A DNA stretch of 64,000 bases from positions 1-64,000 of the forward strand of contig JAVXUO010001968.1 of assembly GCA_033065855.1 (NCBI GenBank). Reading direction: 5' to 3'. The translations under genes were made by a program, and so were the position numbers. The notes under the pieces were generated by a model. The model was not told the DNA's origin, searched no databases, and saw only the letters and a program-made list of their open reading frames with translations. Origin of the DNA: Escallonia rubra. Lineage: Eukaryota > Streptophyta > Magnoliopsida > Escalloniales > Escalloniaceae. This document shows, one piece after another, positions 34,485-46,589 of the stretch; the first letter of the stretch is position 1, and each line of letters begins with the position of its first letter.

Positions 34485-36811
34485 GCGCTGCCTTCAATGC
34501 CATTGATGGAAACCAAGGATCTGTCTTCTTTCATCTATGACATGGGCTCATATCCATCCATGTTAAGGCTTGTTGTAAATCAATTCTCGAATTGGGAAAA
34601 AGCTGATTGGCGCTTGTTCAACACTTTCGACAAGCTGGAAGGTGAGGTATGTTTGATGTTTCCCTTGATCCTGTTCCTACCACCCTCAGTCTATAGCTAG
34701 TCACGCACGTTAGTGGTGGCTGAGTGGCTTTACTTCATTGAAGGTGATCATCATGGTCAGACGTAATCGAATAATCACCTCTAGGTATCGCTAGCAAGTG
34801 TCGCTGGAATCCGCTAGCAACTAGTTATGCCTCTGAAAGGCTATCGCTAGCAACTAGTTATGCCTCTGAAAGGCTATTCCATTTAAATCCGCTAGCAAGT
34901 GTCGCTGTAATTCCATGTTGGGTTCTTCTAGTCGAATGAGAGGGTGTGTTTGGTCTGCTCCAAGGTTGGCAAGGATACCCGGGTAGAAAGACGAGCGGCT
35001 TAGGATGGGTCATAACTAGTTGGCAAGGACAACTAGTTATGCCTCATGCGTGTTTGACGCGTAGAAAGACGAGTCTAAGCAAAGTCAAGGACTAGAGATG
35101 AGTTTAAGTCCCTCACGTCGCCCTGGGCAATTGTAACCTTCCTTGGCTCACTGTCGCCTAATATAAACATTTTGGGCTCCTAAGTTTTGGACTATTATAG
35201 CCTCATCAGTTTCCTTCATCTTACCATATACATACATTTCTCTGGGTCGACGCAGACGTCTTTTGTTTGTGCCCGAAACATCAGTTTCATAATTCTCAAT
35301 TTGTCGTTGCAAACGGCAAGAAGTCAAAAGCAGCACTATTAGGACACATCCCCCGCCACTCCCACCACCCCTCATCCCAAAATTGTAAACCTAGCAACTG
35401 AAAGCTTTGGACATAGCTCACGAGTTGGGTATAAATGGAGCTTCGTTTTTCACTCAGTCTTGTTCTGTTTCTGCCATATATTACCATATGACTCACGTGT
35501 CTTTGGAAATTGGTTCGCTGGAGGGGGAAAATGTGTTGTCACCATCAATGCCGTTGATGGGTGTCAAGGATTTGCCTTCTTTCATATCCGATATGGACAC
35601 GTATCCAGCTTTCTTAGGCTTGTTCTTGACCGGTTCTCTGATTGGCTGTTGTTCAACTCCTTTGACAAGCCGGAACGTAAAGTATGTTTTGTACATGAAT
35701 GGTCAATGAGGTAGATTCCCTTGCAGGCCTCTATAAAATAACAAACATTCAGCAATAAAAAAGTCGTGCGTCAACATATAGCCTTTCTTTCAAAACAACG
35801 TTTGAGTTAAATTTGGACATTCCCTACCAATTTCGTTTAAAACAACGTTTACACGATTCTGTTAGTGAACTTATTTGAGTTAGACTCCTAATAGAGAGCC
35901 ATGGCGCAACAGCAAGTGGTAACGAGCTTTGTCTATTAGTCAAGAATTCTCGAACAAAAACTGTCATGCATTTCTGAAATGCTCCACCACCATTTTCAAC
36001 TCGCACAGGCCCCGGGGCGTATCAAGTCCCAATAATTGTTAATTAGTTCTTCAAAATTGCTGATCGTGTTATTACTTACTGCCTGTAGGTCGTGAACTGG
36101 ATGGCAAGCCAATGGCCGATCAAGACCATAGGACCAACCATTCCATCAATGTACTTAGACAAGCGATTGGAAGATGACAGAGACTACGACCTCAGTCTCT
36201 TCAAGCCTGGTGACGATGATTGCATAAGGTGGCTAGACACCAAAGAAACTGGCTCAGTTGTTTACGTATCGTTCGGGAGCCTAGCCAACCTTGGAGAAGA
36301 TCAATTGGAGGAACTAGCATGTGGACTAAAGCAGAGCAACCGGTACTTCCTGTGGGTGGTCAGAGCTTCAGAAGAGAGTAAGCTCCCTACCAATTTCTCG
36401 ACAGAGGCATCCGAGAACGGTCTGGTAGTGAATTGGTGTCCTCAGCTCAAGGTTTTGGCTCACCCGGCAATGGGCTGTTTCATGACTCATTGCGGGTGGA
36501 ACTCAATACTGGAAGCATTGAGTTTGGGCGTGCCGATGCTGGCAGTGCCGCAGTGGACGGACCAACCTACTAATGCCAAGTATGTTGTGGATATATGGCA
36601 AGCCGGGGTTCGAGTTAAGGTAGACGAGAAGGGGATGATTAGAAGGGAGGAAATTGAGACGTGCATAAGAGAAGTCATGGAAGGGGAGAGAGGTAATGAG
36701 CTTAAACGGAATGCTGTCAGGTGGAAGGAATTCGCCAAAGAGGCAGTAGATGAAGGTGGTAGCTCTGATAAGCACATCGACGAGTTCATTTCAGAACTTG
36801 CGTGCAACTAG
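34485..36811 (+). pseudogene. UGT74-like glycosyltransferase, gene 4 (exon 1 mostly deleted)
   Basis: The upstream region that precedes gene 1 runs straight into mid exon 1 (GCTGCCTTCAATGCC) near 34485, so about the first 155 residues are gone. The remaining exon 1 (to 34646, GAG|GTATGT) encodes LPSMPLMETKDLSSFIYDMG to LEGE. Exon 2 is 36089-36811, open for 240 residues, with an intact PSPG box WCPQ...WTDQ. The intron carries a type-B exon 1 relic (35401-35681). No active enzyme is possible without the N-terminal domain. Confidence 0.9.
35401..35681 (+). pseudogene. Type-B UGT exon 1 relic in the gene 4 intron
   Basis: The frame LDIAHELGINGASFFTQSC stays open to DMDTYPAF, better preserved than its counterpart in gene 1. 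It is then shifted by a one-base deletion (CTTTCTTAGGC where gene 2 has CTTTGTTGAGGC) and lacks about 14 bp after CTCTGAT. The donor is AAA|GTATGT as in gene 1, so that change predates the duplication, while the ACTCAGTC deletion of gene 1 came after it. Confidence 0.85.
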
Positions 36812-37126
36812 TTCAGATGAATAGTTTGATTCCACTATTGTAGATGCATATTTGCATTTCTTTTGAAACCTTTTACTGGTTTACAAAGAATTTGCAAACG
36901 AGTTCACAGCAATAATGCTCTCTACTTCAGAGTTTGTAGGCTACCACCTCAGAAGTAGTACAATAAGCAAACCACCATCGCTACAAAACATGTGATGGTT
37001 CTAGCATATGTAAATTGCTCAGCAGCCATTTCCCCGGACAAATGAATCACTACTAGAAACACACTAGGCCAATGGCTAATATAAGGACAAAACTGTTCGA
37101 AACGTAATGGACTCACAAGTTATATT

Positions 37127-37489
37127 AATATGATCCCAAATATAAAGCTTACAACTCTAATCTTCTTGGTCAAACATATCAACTCAAAAAGCTTACAACT
37201 CTACTTAGTCTAGTGGTTAACACTTAACACATCACTCAACCAAACATAATTCGTCTTTGAAATGGATAACCACATCATTTAACCAATGAAATTCATCATT
37301 TTACATGGGTAACACCTTTTTCTCTTTTGTTTTTTTTTTCTCTGTTTCTCGTCCACTGTTTCTCTCTCTGCCGTTTTCCTTTTCTCTCTTTTTTTATTAA
37401 TTTCTTTTTTGGTTGACTCTTTTATCTTATTTTAGTCACACATGTAGGCGCCCACCCACCCACCCACCCACATATATACACACACACAC
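37127..37489. other. Spacer with a CCCA-rich minisatellite
   Basis: Unrelated to the matching place in the left copy. Contains T-rich runs near 37320-37400 and CCCACCCACCCACCCA at about 37452, followed by CA repeats. No gene seen. Confidence 0.5.
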
Positions 37490-38797
37490 ATATACATATA
37501 CATGTATATTTCTATTATGTAATTTTTCCATTGCCTCCAAACTTTCCTCCTTTTTCTCCCCATAACTCTCTATATCATTTCAAATCCCACATGTTTCTTC
37601 CTAGGCTTCCCTCTGCAATATTAAAATAACTAAAATGAGAGATCAGATATTTACATACTAAATCCTAATTTAATTATAACTTCTCGAGAGTCACTGGGTA
37701 AGTTTCATTTATTTTTTATTGCACCAATTTTTTTATCTGTAGCTACTGGTATTATAAATTATCGCTGATAATATTGCTCAAGTCAATCGTCGCTAAGAAC
37801 TCAAAAGAACATCACTCATAGAACTGTCGTTAAAGAAATAATAATCGGCTAACCCTAGGTTCAGGATATTACAGTCTAACTATTATTAATTAAAATTGTA
37901 ATAATAATAAAGCTTATTCATAAATCTAATAATTGAAAAGTATATAAGGTTATATACTAATCATGTTAGTGTGTCTAAAGCTATGCAAATATTATTGGAT
38001 GTGATCCATATTTTTAAGTTTATTTAGTTTTGCAGGAACTATGTTAGGGCTATATTAGAAAGCCTTGTATAATTTGAGAACTAATTCTAAAAATATATAT
38101 ACTAATTTATTAGGAATTAATTTTGACTATCGTGTCCTTAAAATCAACTCTCTCATACAATGATAAAAAATCATGTATATAGAAAACAAAAATAACATAT
38201 GAGATTTAGAAGGAAAAAAATTATGTTACAATTAACTTAAGTTGATTATAATGTAATAAATGTATAACACACACACACACATAGCATAATCTTGGTAAGA
38301 AATTATCAATGTAATATATAAGATCAATAATCCAATTATAGGACAACTTTTTGCTTTGATAACACCGCATAATAATCAAAGTAGCTACATCGCATATATG
38401 AGATTTTGAAAAGAAATCACGTATGTATTAGAAAAAAGGTACCATTAAATCAAATAATTATAAATTATTATATTTGAGAACATTTAAAACCTTTAAAATG
38501 TAAAAAAATATCTATGTAATTCTATAAAACAAAAGATTTACTAGTTCAATTTTTTATATTATGATCAATGAAAAGACTTTTTATTTATATTTAATTAATT
38601 TTTTATGAAAAAACACTATGAGTGCACTTAGTAGATATAAAAACTATAATTTGGAGACAAGTCACGGAAGATTTAGAAAATAATTCCAACACTTCAAAAT
38701 AAGGACACTTTATCTTCATCAATTTGATTGTATAAGTACTAGCATGTGAAAAGAAGTAGAGAAACACATGCACGCTCGCGAGCACACACACACCCGC

Positions 38798-38847
<50 letters not shown>

Positions 38848-39454
38848 GTATATATATATATATATATATGAAAATATTGGATATTATGTGGTCGTTCTGT
38901 CAAATTTATGTATTTTTGCAGATAATAATAACTTATTTGAATGTAATAAGGTGTATACATAAGTCCTATTAAATTTGAAATGCAACTTTATTCTATTTAC
39001 ATTTCTATTTAATCATTATAATATCCTTCGAAAAACATGTAACAACTCAAAAACTTTTGAAGTTAAAGAATTATACTCATATATAACATCTACAATTCAA
39101 AAGGTATACGTCATAGCCTTACCACTTTTTAAACTCAATATATCAACCACAATCCTACTCGTTATTTGGCTCTGTATGGCACCAACATGACTATTCTACT
39201 ACTGTAAGTGTTAAGCCAATATTCATTTAAAATATTACTTGACGACATAAAGTAAAAGCTTAAAGAAGGTAAGCATCTAGTGGCTCTTCTGTGTTGCTAT
39301 CTATTTTTTATAGCCAAATAAGATATTTTTTTAAATAATTTTAAAGTCTTTTTTGTCTCACGATATGTGATACATATTAATACACTCTTTTAAGACCTTA
39401 TGGTATACTGTATTTTATAAACCGATCCGAGCTTAGCTCGGGTTACTAGGCTAG
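37490..39454. repeat. AT-rich dispersed repeat, family 1, copy 2, with Helitron-like 3' end
   Basis: Colinear with 5110-6971. Ends CCGAGCTTAGCTCGG (39427-39441, a near-perfect palindrome), GTTACTAGG and CTAG at 39451-39454. Contains a CG/CA/TA microsatellite at about 38790-38870. The open frames at 38603-38962 are translations of that microsatellite. Confidence 0.6.
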
Positions 39455-40071
39455 TTTGAGAATAATCACTACACCAAAACTGCCCTATGGTGACAAGAAG
39501 GCCTACGGTATAAAAGGAACCGTAGGTACAAGTTATGTATGCCTACGGTTAACATTGTACCGTGGCTATTCGTGCTGCTTCGGTTTGGAAGAGCAGTCAC
39601 GACGGTGCTTACCGTGGGCGAAGAAGTGTGGCAACTCCCTCTCTCTCTCTCTTCCCCCCGACAGACGTACGACTCTCTCTGTCTCTCTGTGACTTGTCTC
39701 TCAGTCTCTCACCCATTACCAAACCGAAGACGGCAGACATCACCCTCGACGGCGACACACTCACACGCCGACACGGCGGCCGGCAAGGGCTTTCACCTCC
39801 ACCAGCCGACTCTCTCTGTTGAGGAGAGCTCAGATCTGGAACGAGTGGTCGGAGTGGAGCCATGGAAGGAGATGGAGATGGACCGGCGAAGAGGTCTTCT
39901 TCTGTTCGAATCTAGAAGTATCAGTGAACGGCGAGTGACAACGACGAGGTGAGGACTCCACCGGCCAAGAACCCACTGCCGGCGACGACGCGTCGACGAC
40001 CGGTGACCCGTGACCGGTCAATTAATCAACTGCCTTCATCATTTTCAGAGAAAGAGCAGAGACGAGAGAGG

Positions 40072-40428
40072 ATGTTGAAGTTCTTGTCGAGAGTGCGGAT
40101 CGAGTTCAACGTCCTAGACCCACGCACGGCCGCTTCTATGGAATTCCTAGCACAATGCAACGCCTGCAAGGCCAAAGAGTCCAACCCGGCCTACCAAGTA
40201 GTCGTCAAGCGCCGCACCGACGACCACCCGCCCCAAATCACGGTGACATTCGTCAACGGCGTCGAGGAGATGTTCGACGCCACCGCCACGCCCGCGCAGG
40301 ACATCCGTAATATGATCCTCAAGAAGGGCCAGATGTTAGAGACCGAGCAGATGTTCAAAGAGGCCGGGGAAAAATGGCATGTTGTTATACCCGAAGAGGA
40401 GCTCAGCCAGTCTTTTCCGGGTACTAAG
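40072..40428 (+). CDS. MRPL53: Mitochondrial ribosomal protein L53 (mL53) copy inside the CACTA element
   Basis: The 119 codons from ATG to a GT donor read MLKFLSRVRIEFNVLDPRTA, a FLAQCNACKAKESNP stretch, KRRTDDHPPQITVTFVNGVE, and EEELSQSFPGTK at the end. This matches plant mL53 of the mitochondrial large ribosomal subunit (about 125 residues) almost throughout. The upstream TTTTCAG at about 40042-40048 may be a 5'-UTR intron acceptor, and GTAAAC at 40429 looks like a real donor, so the capture included introns. The final few codons (last exon) were not located. GC content is far above the surroundings. No frame damage is present. It may be a second, expressed copy or a recent decayed-promoter passenger. 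Confidence 0.85.
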
Positions 40429-40646
40429 GTAAACTTCCCTTTTTTTTTGCGTAACTAGATGTGGGCAAGTCTCAGTTTTCGGTGGTTGTTTGTGTTTTGG
40501 ATGAAGCAATTGGTCGAACAACTGGTGGGCAATGTTTCTTTCCCTTCGAATTTTAGCTTGATTGTGCCTTGCTTTCCCAATTGCTGTCCTAATAACATCC
40601 ATGGTTTTGTTTTCTGCTTATTGATGTTGTTTTTAGAAAGACTCTG

Positions 40647-40913
40647 AATGCCTACAAAGTTATCCAATCTTTTGGGCTGCGTCTCTATAACGAATTCATA
40701 AAGTTCCTCTATAACGAGCTAATGGACAGAGGGAACCGTGGATGCTGCGTCTCTCGTCCAGTCAAGTGCTGGCGACATTACTTAAAAGGCATGAGCATGC
40801 AGAGCTTCAAAGAGACTGAAGGCAAGTGGCGACCTCTTCGCCTGAAAATTTCATCAGATGTCTACGACAATCCGTATGCATACACGACCGTCCGACTTAG
40901 ACTAGTATGGTGA
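40647..40913 (+). other. Unrecognised open frame, possibly a second captured exon
   Basis: After a polypyrimidine tract and TTTTTAG at about 40637, one frame stays open for about 88 codons: NAYKVIQSFGLRLYNEFIKF, a CCVSRPVKCWRHYLKGMS stretch, and TTVRLRLVW before TGA at 40911. Codon content looks protein-like and moderately GC-rich, but I do not recognise the family. It could be an exon of a second host gene captured by the transposon. Its frame does not join sensibly to the L53 exon. Confidence 0.35.
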
Positions 40914-42360
40914 GCTTATTCATGTGGAATGAAGGGTACATATAAGGAGAGGATCAGATTAGTACTAGTACCAAGTAGCTAATGAACTGATATTACAAGA
41001 AGTACATTATACCACAGATATTGATTTCATCAAAGAAGTATTGATTTTTTTTTTCTGTTTGACACCATAGAATGTACTCTAGGGTCTCTTTGAATTTAGA
41101 GAACAACCTCAAAGAATGAGTTTTGTGTTATCTGGAGGTCCTATTTGCCCATCCTTTAGGCGATGATGCTTGATGAAACATGTTTCTAATACCTTACAGT
41201 AGACATGCTCTATATATCTCACTTGTTGAATTTGGTGTCCTTGTTGTAGTTAAGCAAGTATCTACACTCGCATAGGATGAAAGATCACTCCTGCTGATTA
41301 TCCTATATCTATACTTAGTTTAGCTGCTGAGTATGTACAATGACATCTCTTCTAAATCTCTGAACTATTTTGGCTTAAGTTTGTTGGACCTTGAAGTCAT
41401 CTGAGATCTTTCTCTGCTCACACCCTGCAGTTGCCTTTGTGTTTTAACTTCCACATTGCATCTCATGTGGCTTAAGTAGGAAATGGAAGTAGAAAACGAA
41501 GTAGTTAATGTCCTAATAACATTTGATGAACTTTAAGTAGTGTCTGCAGTTGCATCCGTGTCCACATTCATGCCTGTGCTACATAGATTGCGGCAAATTG
41601 CAAAGCCAAAAGACCTCAACTGCTCTGCTTGCTTTTTGGAAGACTATGTCTCTGTTTATGTTCCTTGAGCTTCATAAGCTGTTCTTAGAGTTCTGCTTGT
41701 GCATTGCTGGAACAAGCTGAATCTTAGTTCTCATTTATGAGCTTGTTGACCAAGGACCTGCCACAAGGTTCTTAAAATGTTGCTGCTGTTGGAGGGTGTT
41801 GAACATAGTTTGTTGTGGCATAGGTTGTTCCTAGTTAATTAAGGACCTAGATGGTTACGAAGCAGCTTGGAAAGCAAGTTCAGATCATAAGAAGATGCTC
41901 ATGTAATGACTTCTAATAAAAAGGTTCTGTAGCACTTAAGTCAAAATATTTACCAACTTTGGGAACTGCCTTCACATTTGTGGTTAGTTTACTTGTAACC
42001 GGGCCATCTACATAGCATTCCTATAATCCGGCAACTATTTGGTCTGAAATCTGACGGCATTTACGTCGGTGCATCAGGCACGTCAACCCTTTTAGCTAGT
42101 GAAAGAGGCTTTACAGAATGGTACGCTATTGAAGTTTAATACTTGTATCGCATGCTTTTTGTTATTACCTATCTTAACCTTCTTCCACGAGATTGTTATG
42201 CATTTGGCTAAACTATAGAGTTAAGTCCCTAAAGCATTGTGATTTTAGTTAATTTGATTGGCATGATTATGGTTCCCTTACTGGTGCATCTATTGATCTT
42301 GCAGTAGCGGTTCTATAAGTTGGTGCTTGGCAGGGGTGTAGTGATAGCATGGAAATGATT
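40914..42360. other. CACTA interior without recognised genes
   Basis: Sequence of more balanced composition than the window average, with no long open frame. It looks like intron or 3' flank captured with the genes upstream. No transposase motif was seen. Confidence 0.4.
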
Positions 42361-42703
42361 TTGTAAATATTTTTTTTGACAAATAAGGAGCTATGCCTAC
42401 GGTATGTACCGTAGGCATAGGTTGTGAATAAAAATAAGAATACAGCTATGCCTACGGTAGTACCGTAGGCATAGCTATAAAAATAAGAATACAGCTATGC
42501 CTACGGTAGTACCGTAGGCATAGCTGGGAATAAGTGGGCTACGGTATAACCGTAGGCATAACCTTCAACCCTCGTAGGCATAGATCTAGGGCATCGCCAC
42601 TTCTGGCTACGGTATAGTACCGTAGGGATAGGCTATGCCTACGGGACATGGCACCTATACCTACGGTACTGTACCGTAGGCATAAGCTAGTTTTCTTGTA
42701 GTG

Positions 42704-44620
42704 AATACACATGGCATTATTGAACATTAGCTAGCATAGAAAAAAAAAAAATGAGCATACATAACAAGATTAAGCCTTAGATAAAATAAAATTGAGAAGA
42801 CACTTTTAGAATACTAGCTAACGGACCCTTATGAATGCACGAGTACAGATGTAATGTGGTCGGGTTGAGGTGCAATTCGGTTTTCTCGTCAATCATATAT
42901 TATAATATAGTCGAAGATATTTTTAATTAGAAAATAAAAATTAGAATGACTTTCTTCGAGTTAAGCAAATAAACATTGTAAATCATAATAATCGACATCA
43001 CTCATGAATATAGATTTCATGAATCAAATATGCCACTACTTAAGACTATTAGAATTATATTGACAACAACCTTATAAAATACTAAAAATGTTTCTCATTT
43101 TAGTGCATCACAATGCTAATAGATTATATTAATATATCTAAAACTATCAAAGTAAAAATATATTTAGCTTCCACAAGCATGTTAATTTTAAAGTTCCTTA
43201 TATCCTCCTTTAATTGTTATGTATCAAAATCTAGTGAATATCATTTGCATCATATCAGGATCACCTAATACGTTGTGGGTGAAGCTCTTCATACCTAAAC
43301 GGAGAAAAAAAAATTAACATGTATTCTTAAAAAAAATAGTTTACTATGTGATTTGAGTAAAAGAAATGTCAAACAGAGATAATTTTTTGTTCATGCCTAC
43401 CTTATCGTACTTACACATGTACAAAAAGCAGAAAAACTAATACTTTGTTTCTCATAATATTTTTATTGGCTTTGAGTTAAGATTTGTGAAATTTGGTGGG
43501 TAAGACATAAGTAGAAAATTATAGTTAAATCATATGTGCGTATAGCTTTGCGATCGTTCAATTTTCTTTTTATACTCAAAATTATTAATAATGTAAATGT
43601 TTAAATATACAGAATAAAGTATTCATAAAGTAAAGCATGCAATAAATAATCAACTATGCCACATGAAAGTATAATTTTACTTTATCTTTAATTTTGTATG
43701 AAAAAGTGAGCTTAAGAAGTTAAACATTCAAGAAATCAAGCACAACTATATATTTTTTCATTAACTTACTTAGTAAACGTTGAATGAACATTTTACCAAT
43801 ATTCCATCTAAACAAATGTAGGCATCTTCTTTTTTCCCATTTTATGGCTCAAATCATTGATCAACGTTCTCATTTTATAGATATTTCGGATATAGCTGAA
43901 GAATTATTATTAAATTAGATACAAATTATAGTGCTCTGCATTAAAACTCATAAAAAAGGTAAAAAAAAAAAAAAGGCACAAATCATTTATTTAGTAAATC
44001 ATTATGTAAACTTAAACAACCTACTAATAACGTGCCGTGAAAATAGTTTGGAACAACAATAAAAGCTCATGGAGCTGTTTCACTTACTTTCAAATAAACA
44101 GCCTTTTAAAATATAATATTAACTTAAAAAAGGGATATATAAAGTGACATAATCTGAGTGTTTAATTATTTTCCTTCAAGGTCATGTTTGACGATTTTTT
44201 GACCATCCGTTTTGATGTATTTTTGAAGATTTTTTAGGACAGTCAATTTAAAAAATGTGTACGTTGTAGTGCTAATGATTATTTTAGTTCATTCTAAAAA
44301 ATGTCAGCAGAGTGAGGGGGCCAGGTTTTCTGGTTGTGAACGTTGTTGAATAGTGAAATCAAAGCTTGGTCATACTCCAAGGACATAGTCAAATTAGTGA
44401 ACCACATAAATATTGTGTTTTGTATTTGTTTGTTTGATTTCTCGATTTTTTTTACTTTGATGTATTGCTGCGTAGAAGCTGTGTTAGTAACAACAAACAA
44501 ATTGATGCCCATAATCTCCATTAGGATTTCACCAAAGGAGTTTATTTTTGGCGTGAAAGGTGAAGTTGTATTACCAAACAAGAAATGCTTGCAATTTTAA
44601 AAGCTACTAATTAATGAACC
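42704..44620. repeat. AT-rich dispersed repeat, family 2, copy 3
   Basis: Colinear with 6973-8930; its first bases lie before the CACTA element at 39455-39466. The short open frames at 44294-44600 correspond to those at 8613-8918 but differ in length and frame, which argues against a conserved protein. Confidence 0.75.
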
Positions 44621-46589
44621 CATGCAAATGCACTGGATTAAACATGTGCCCTTCTTATAAGTATAAAATATACGATTATTCATAAAATAGGATTACCTTA
44701 AACTGTAAACAAACGATTTCTAAATAATTTTGTAAAATGAAGTGACTAACAATTCCTCAATTGCAATCAAAATTTGTCCAATTTATTCGTTTCTACTGAC
44801 ACATCAAATAACTCCCACTTTCTGTAAGTTGATCTCAATCGATAATTGATGCAAAGAGACCAACTTTAAGTAATTAAATACTATAGCAATCTCTAAAAGC
44901 TTGTGCTTTACGGGCTTATCTCTTGATACACCACCAATTCCTGACGCTACTTATGCTTGTGTTAATGAAAATACCTAGACTTTCCAGATATAGGAAGTGT
45001 CTTTGGCTACCGAGAAAATGCAAAGATGAAAAAAATGTCTCTGACTTTATTATTGTTTTGTTGGAGATGGGGTATATGGTTACAAAGTAAAATTATCAGC
45101 AAATAGAAAATGTAAAACTTCATCGGGAACTCTCTTCATCTAGAACTACTCCTCTCCTAGGCAGCAAGCCAGCAAGCAAGGCCCCAACTATTGCCCAACT
45201 TCTTGTAAGACAAAATTGTTAAATAGTCTTTAAAATCTATCTTTAAGTTATTTTAGTCTCTACTCGTGTATTCCAAGAAGAAACTTCTGACTCCAACCCC
45301 ACTGAGATTCTTCACATCTTTTTGATGTAACTTCTAGGCTTTTCCACGTTCCAAAAAAGAGAGAGAATATGAGATCATAATCTTAACAAAAGCTATAGTG
45401 CATGTTACTAAATTACTTTACATATTAATATTGAAATAATTGGTTCAACTTAATCACCATTAACGAAAACATACTTCGGATCACATTACGCCTTAAAACA
45501 TGTCCAGAAGTAACCAACCTTTCAAGCTTAGCTCTTTATACATTCTTGCAAGTAATCTCACGCACAGTTCACCCAAAACAAAAGATAGCACAAAAAGAAA
45601 ATTATGTTAGCGATACACAAAGGGTCATAAATGATGATAATATGGTAGCGAATATCAAATTTTGGAAAAGTTTATGATTTAGAACCCTGAAATATGAGAT
45701 TAAACTTCGAAATGTGAAACCAAACAATCAAGAGCATATGTTTTTCAGTATATGGAGATGAAAAGTTCGTATCCACTCCCCGACGTGGGATTGACTACGC
45801 AATTATCACAACTCTAACTGCAAGTACCACATATACCACAATTATCTCACTACAATAAGTATCATGCACCATAGAGCATTTCCATACGAGAGCCACTTAT
45901 CTTGTTTATCTATCAGTTGAGGGTTAAAAATATTGTTAAAAACTCATTAATGTTTCATTCTTTTATTGCTAATACACATTTTCACCTTGGCACCACTTAC
46001 TCTCCACGGAATATCAATCTCCATTTCGAAATCCAATTTCAAAGAACAGTTGCATATTGCTGCATACTTTAAGTGGACTTTTTCTTTTAAGTAGTAGCTG
46101 ATTGTGTAGTGCACTTCATAGGGAAAGCATAATAGGTTTCCAGTCCATCTTCTTTTGAAATTATATACTGAAGACTCACGGAGAATGGTGATGATCAAAG
46201 GCACATGTCAATGGGAAAGGGCACTTTGCCAAATGGCATCAATGAGGAAAATTTAGACAACCTCTTATACCACATGGCATACTCATATCAAGCAAAAAGT
46301 CTCCTGAAAGGCTACATGAAATTTCGTCTAAAATTTCACATATGCCCATCGTTTGTCCATCTGATATCCCAGGGTTTGCGAATAACAGTTCCTCATCGTA
46401 TTCACTGTATGTTATATAGCATTGTCATTGTATTATGTTCTTGAACTATGAGAAGGAAGATATATACACAACTACTTACAATATGAATGGTGCAACTTCA
46501 TTACAATTCATGAGAGTGTACAATGTTGCGGCAATATACTCTTCCTCGGATAAGTATCGACCACTCCTTGCCCCAAGTGCACGACCAAG
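44621..46589. other. Gene-free stretch
   Basis: Nothing recognised. Short open frames on both strands (45947-46204 minus, 46205-46444 plus) have no family resemblance and no supporting context. Confidence 0.4.

Larger units (their letters stand above)
32023..37126. repeat. Large segmental duplication, right copy (partner 1-4995)
   Basis: Colinear with the left copy. Differences are a hAT-like insert (33547-34163), loss of about 590 bp that fused upstream sequence to mid exon 1 at about 34481, an extra doubled segment around 34795-34890, and loss of about 14 bp in the type-B relic. Exon 2 and the 3' flank are nearly identical, implying a recent duplication or gene conversion. Positions 32160-33540 and 34172-34484 hold only the shared upstream region. 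Confidence 0.9.
39467..42703. mobile_element. Complete CACTA transposon carrying captured gene sequence
   Basis: The left terminus is CACTACACCAAAACT and the right terminus reads CACTACAAGAAAACTAG on the minus strand. The target duplication AAT is at 39464-39466 and 42704-42706. The empty site GAGAATAATACGCATGG at 6975 confirms the boundaries. Subterminal repeats on both sides contain GCCTACGG and CCGTAGGC, forming perfect palindromes near the right end (42390-42530). No transposase is visible. The interior instead holds a mitochondrial ribosomal protein gene copy (40072) and a second exon-like frame, so this is a non-autonomous, gene-carrying element. Confidence 0.93.

Noticed and set aside
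38603..38962. Cys-Val-rich frames on the minus strand and His-Thr-rich frame on the plus strand
   Set aside because: Translations of a CA/TA microsatellite.
39539..40021. Several overlapping Arg/Ser-rich frames before the mL53 exon
   Set aside because: GC-rich, CT-repeat-rich 5' untranslated sequence read in different frames; no family similarity.
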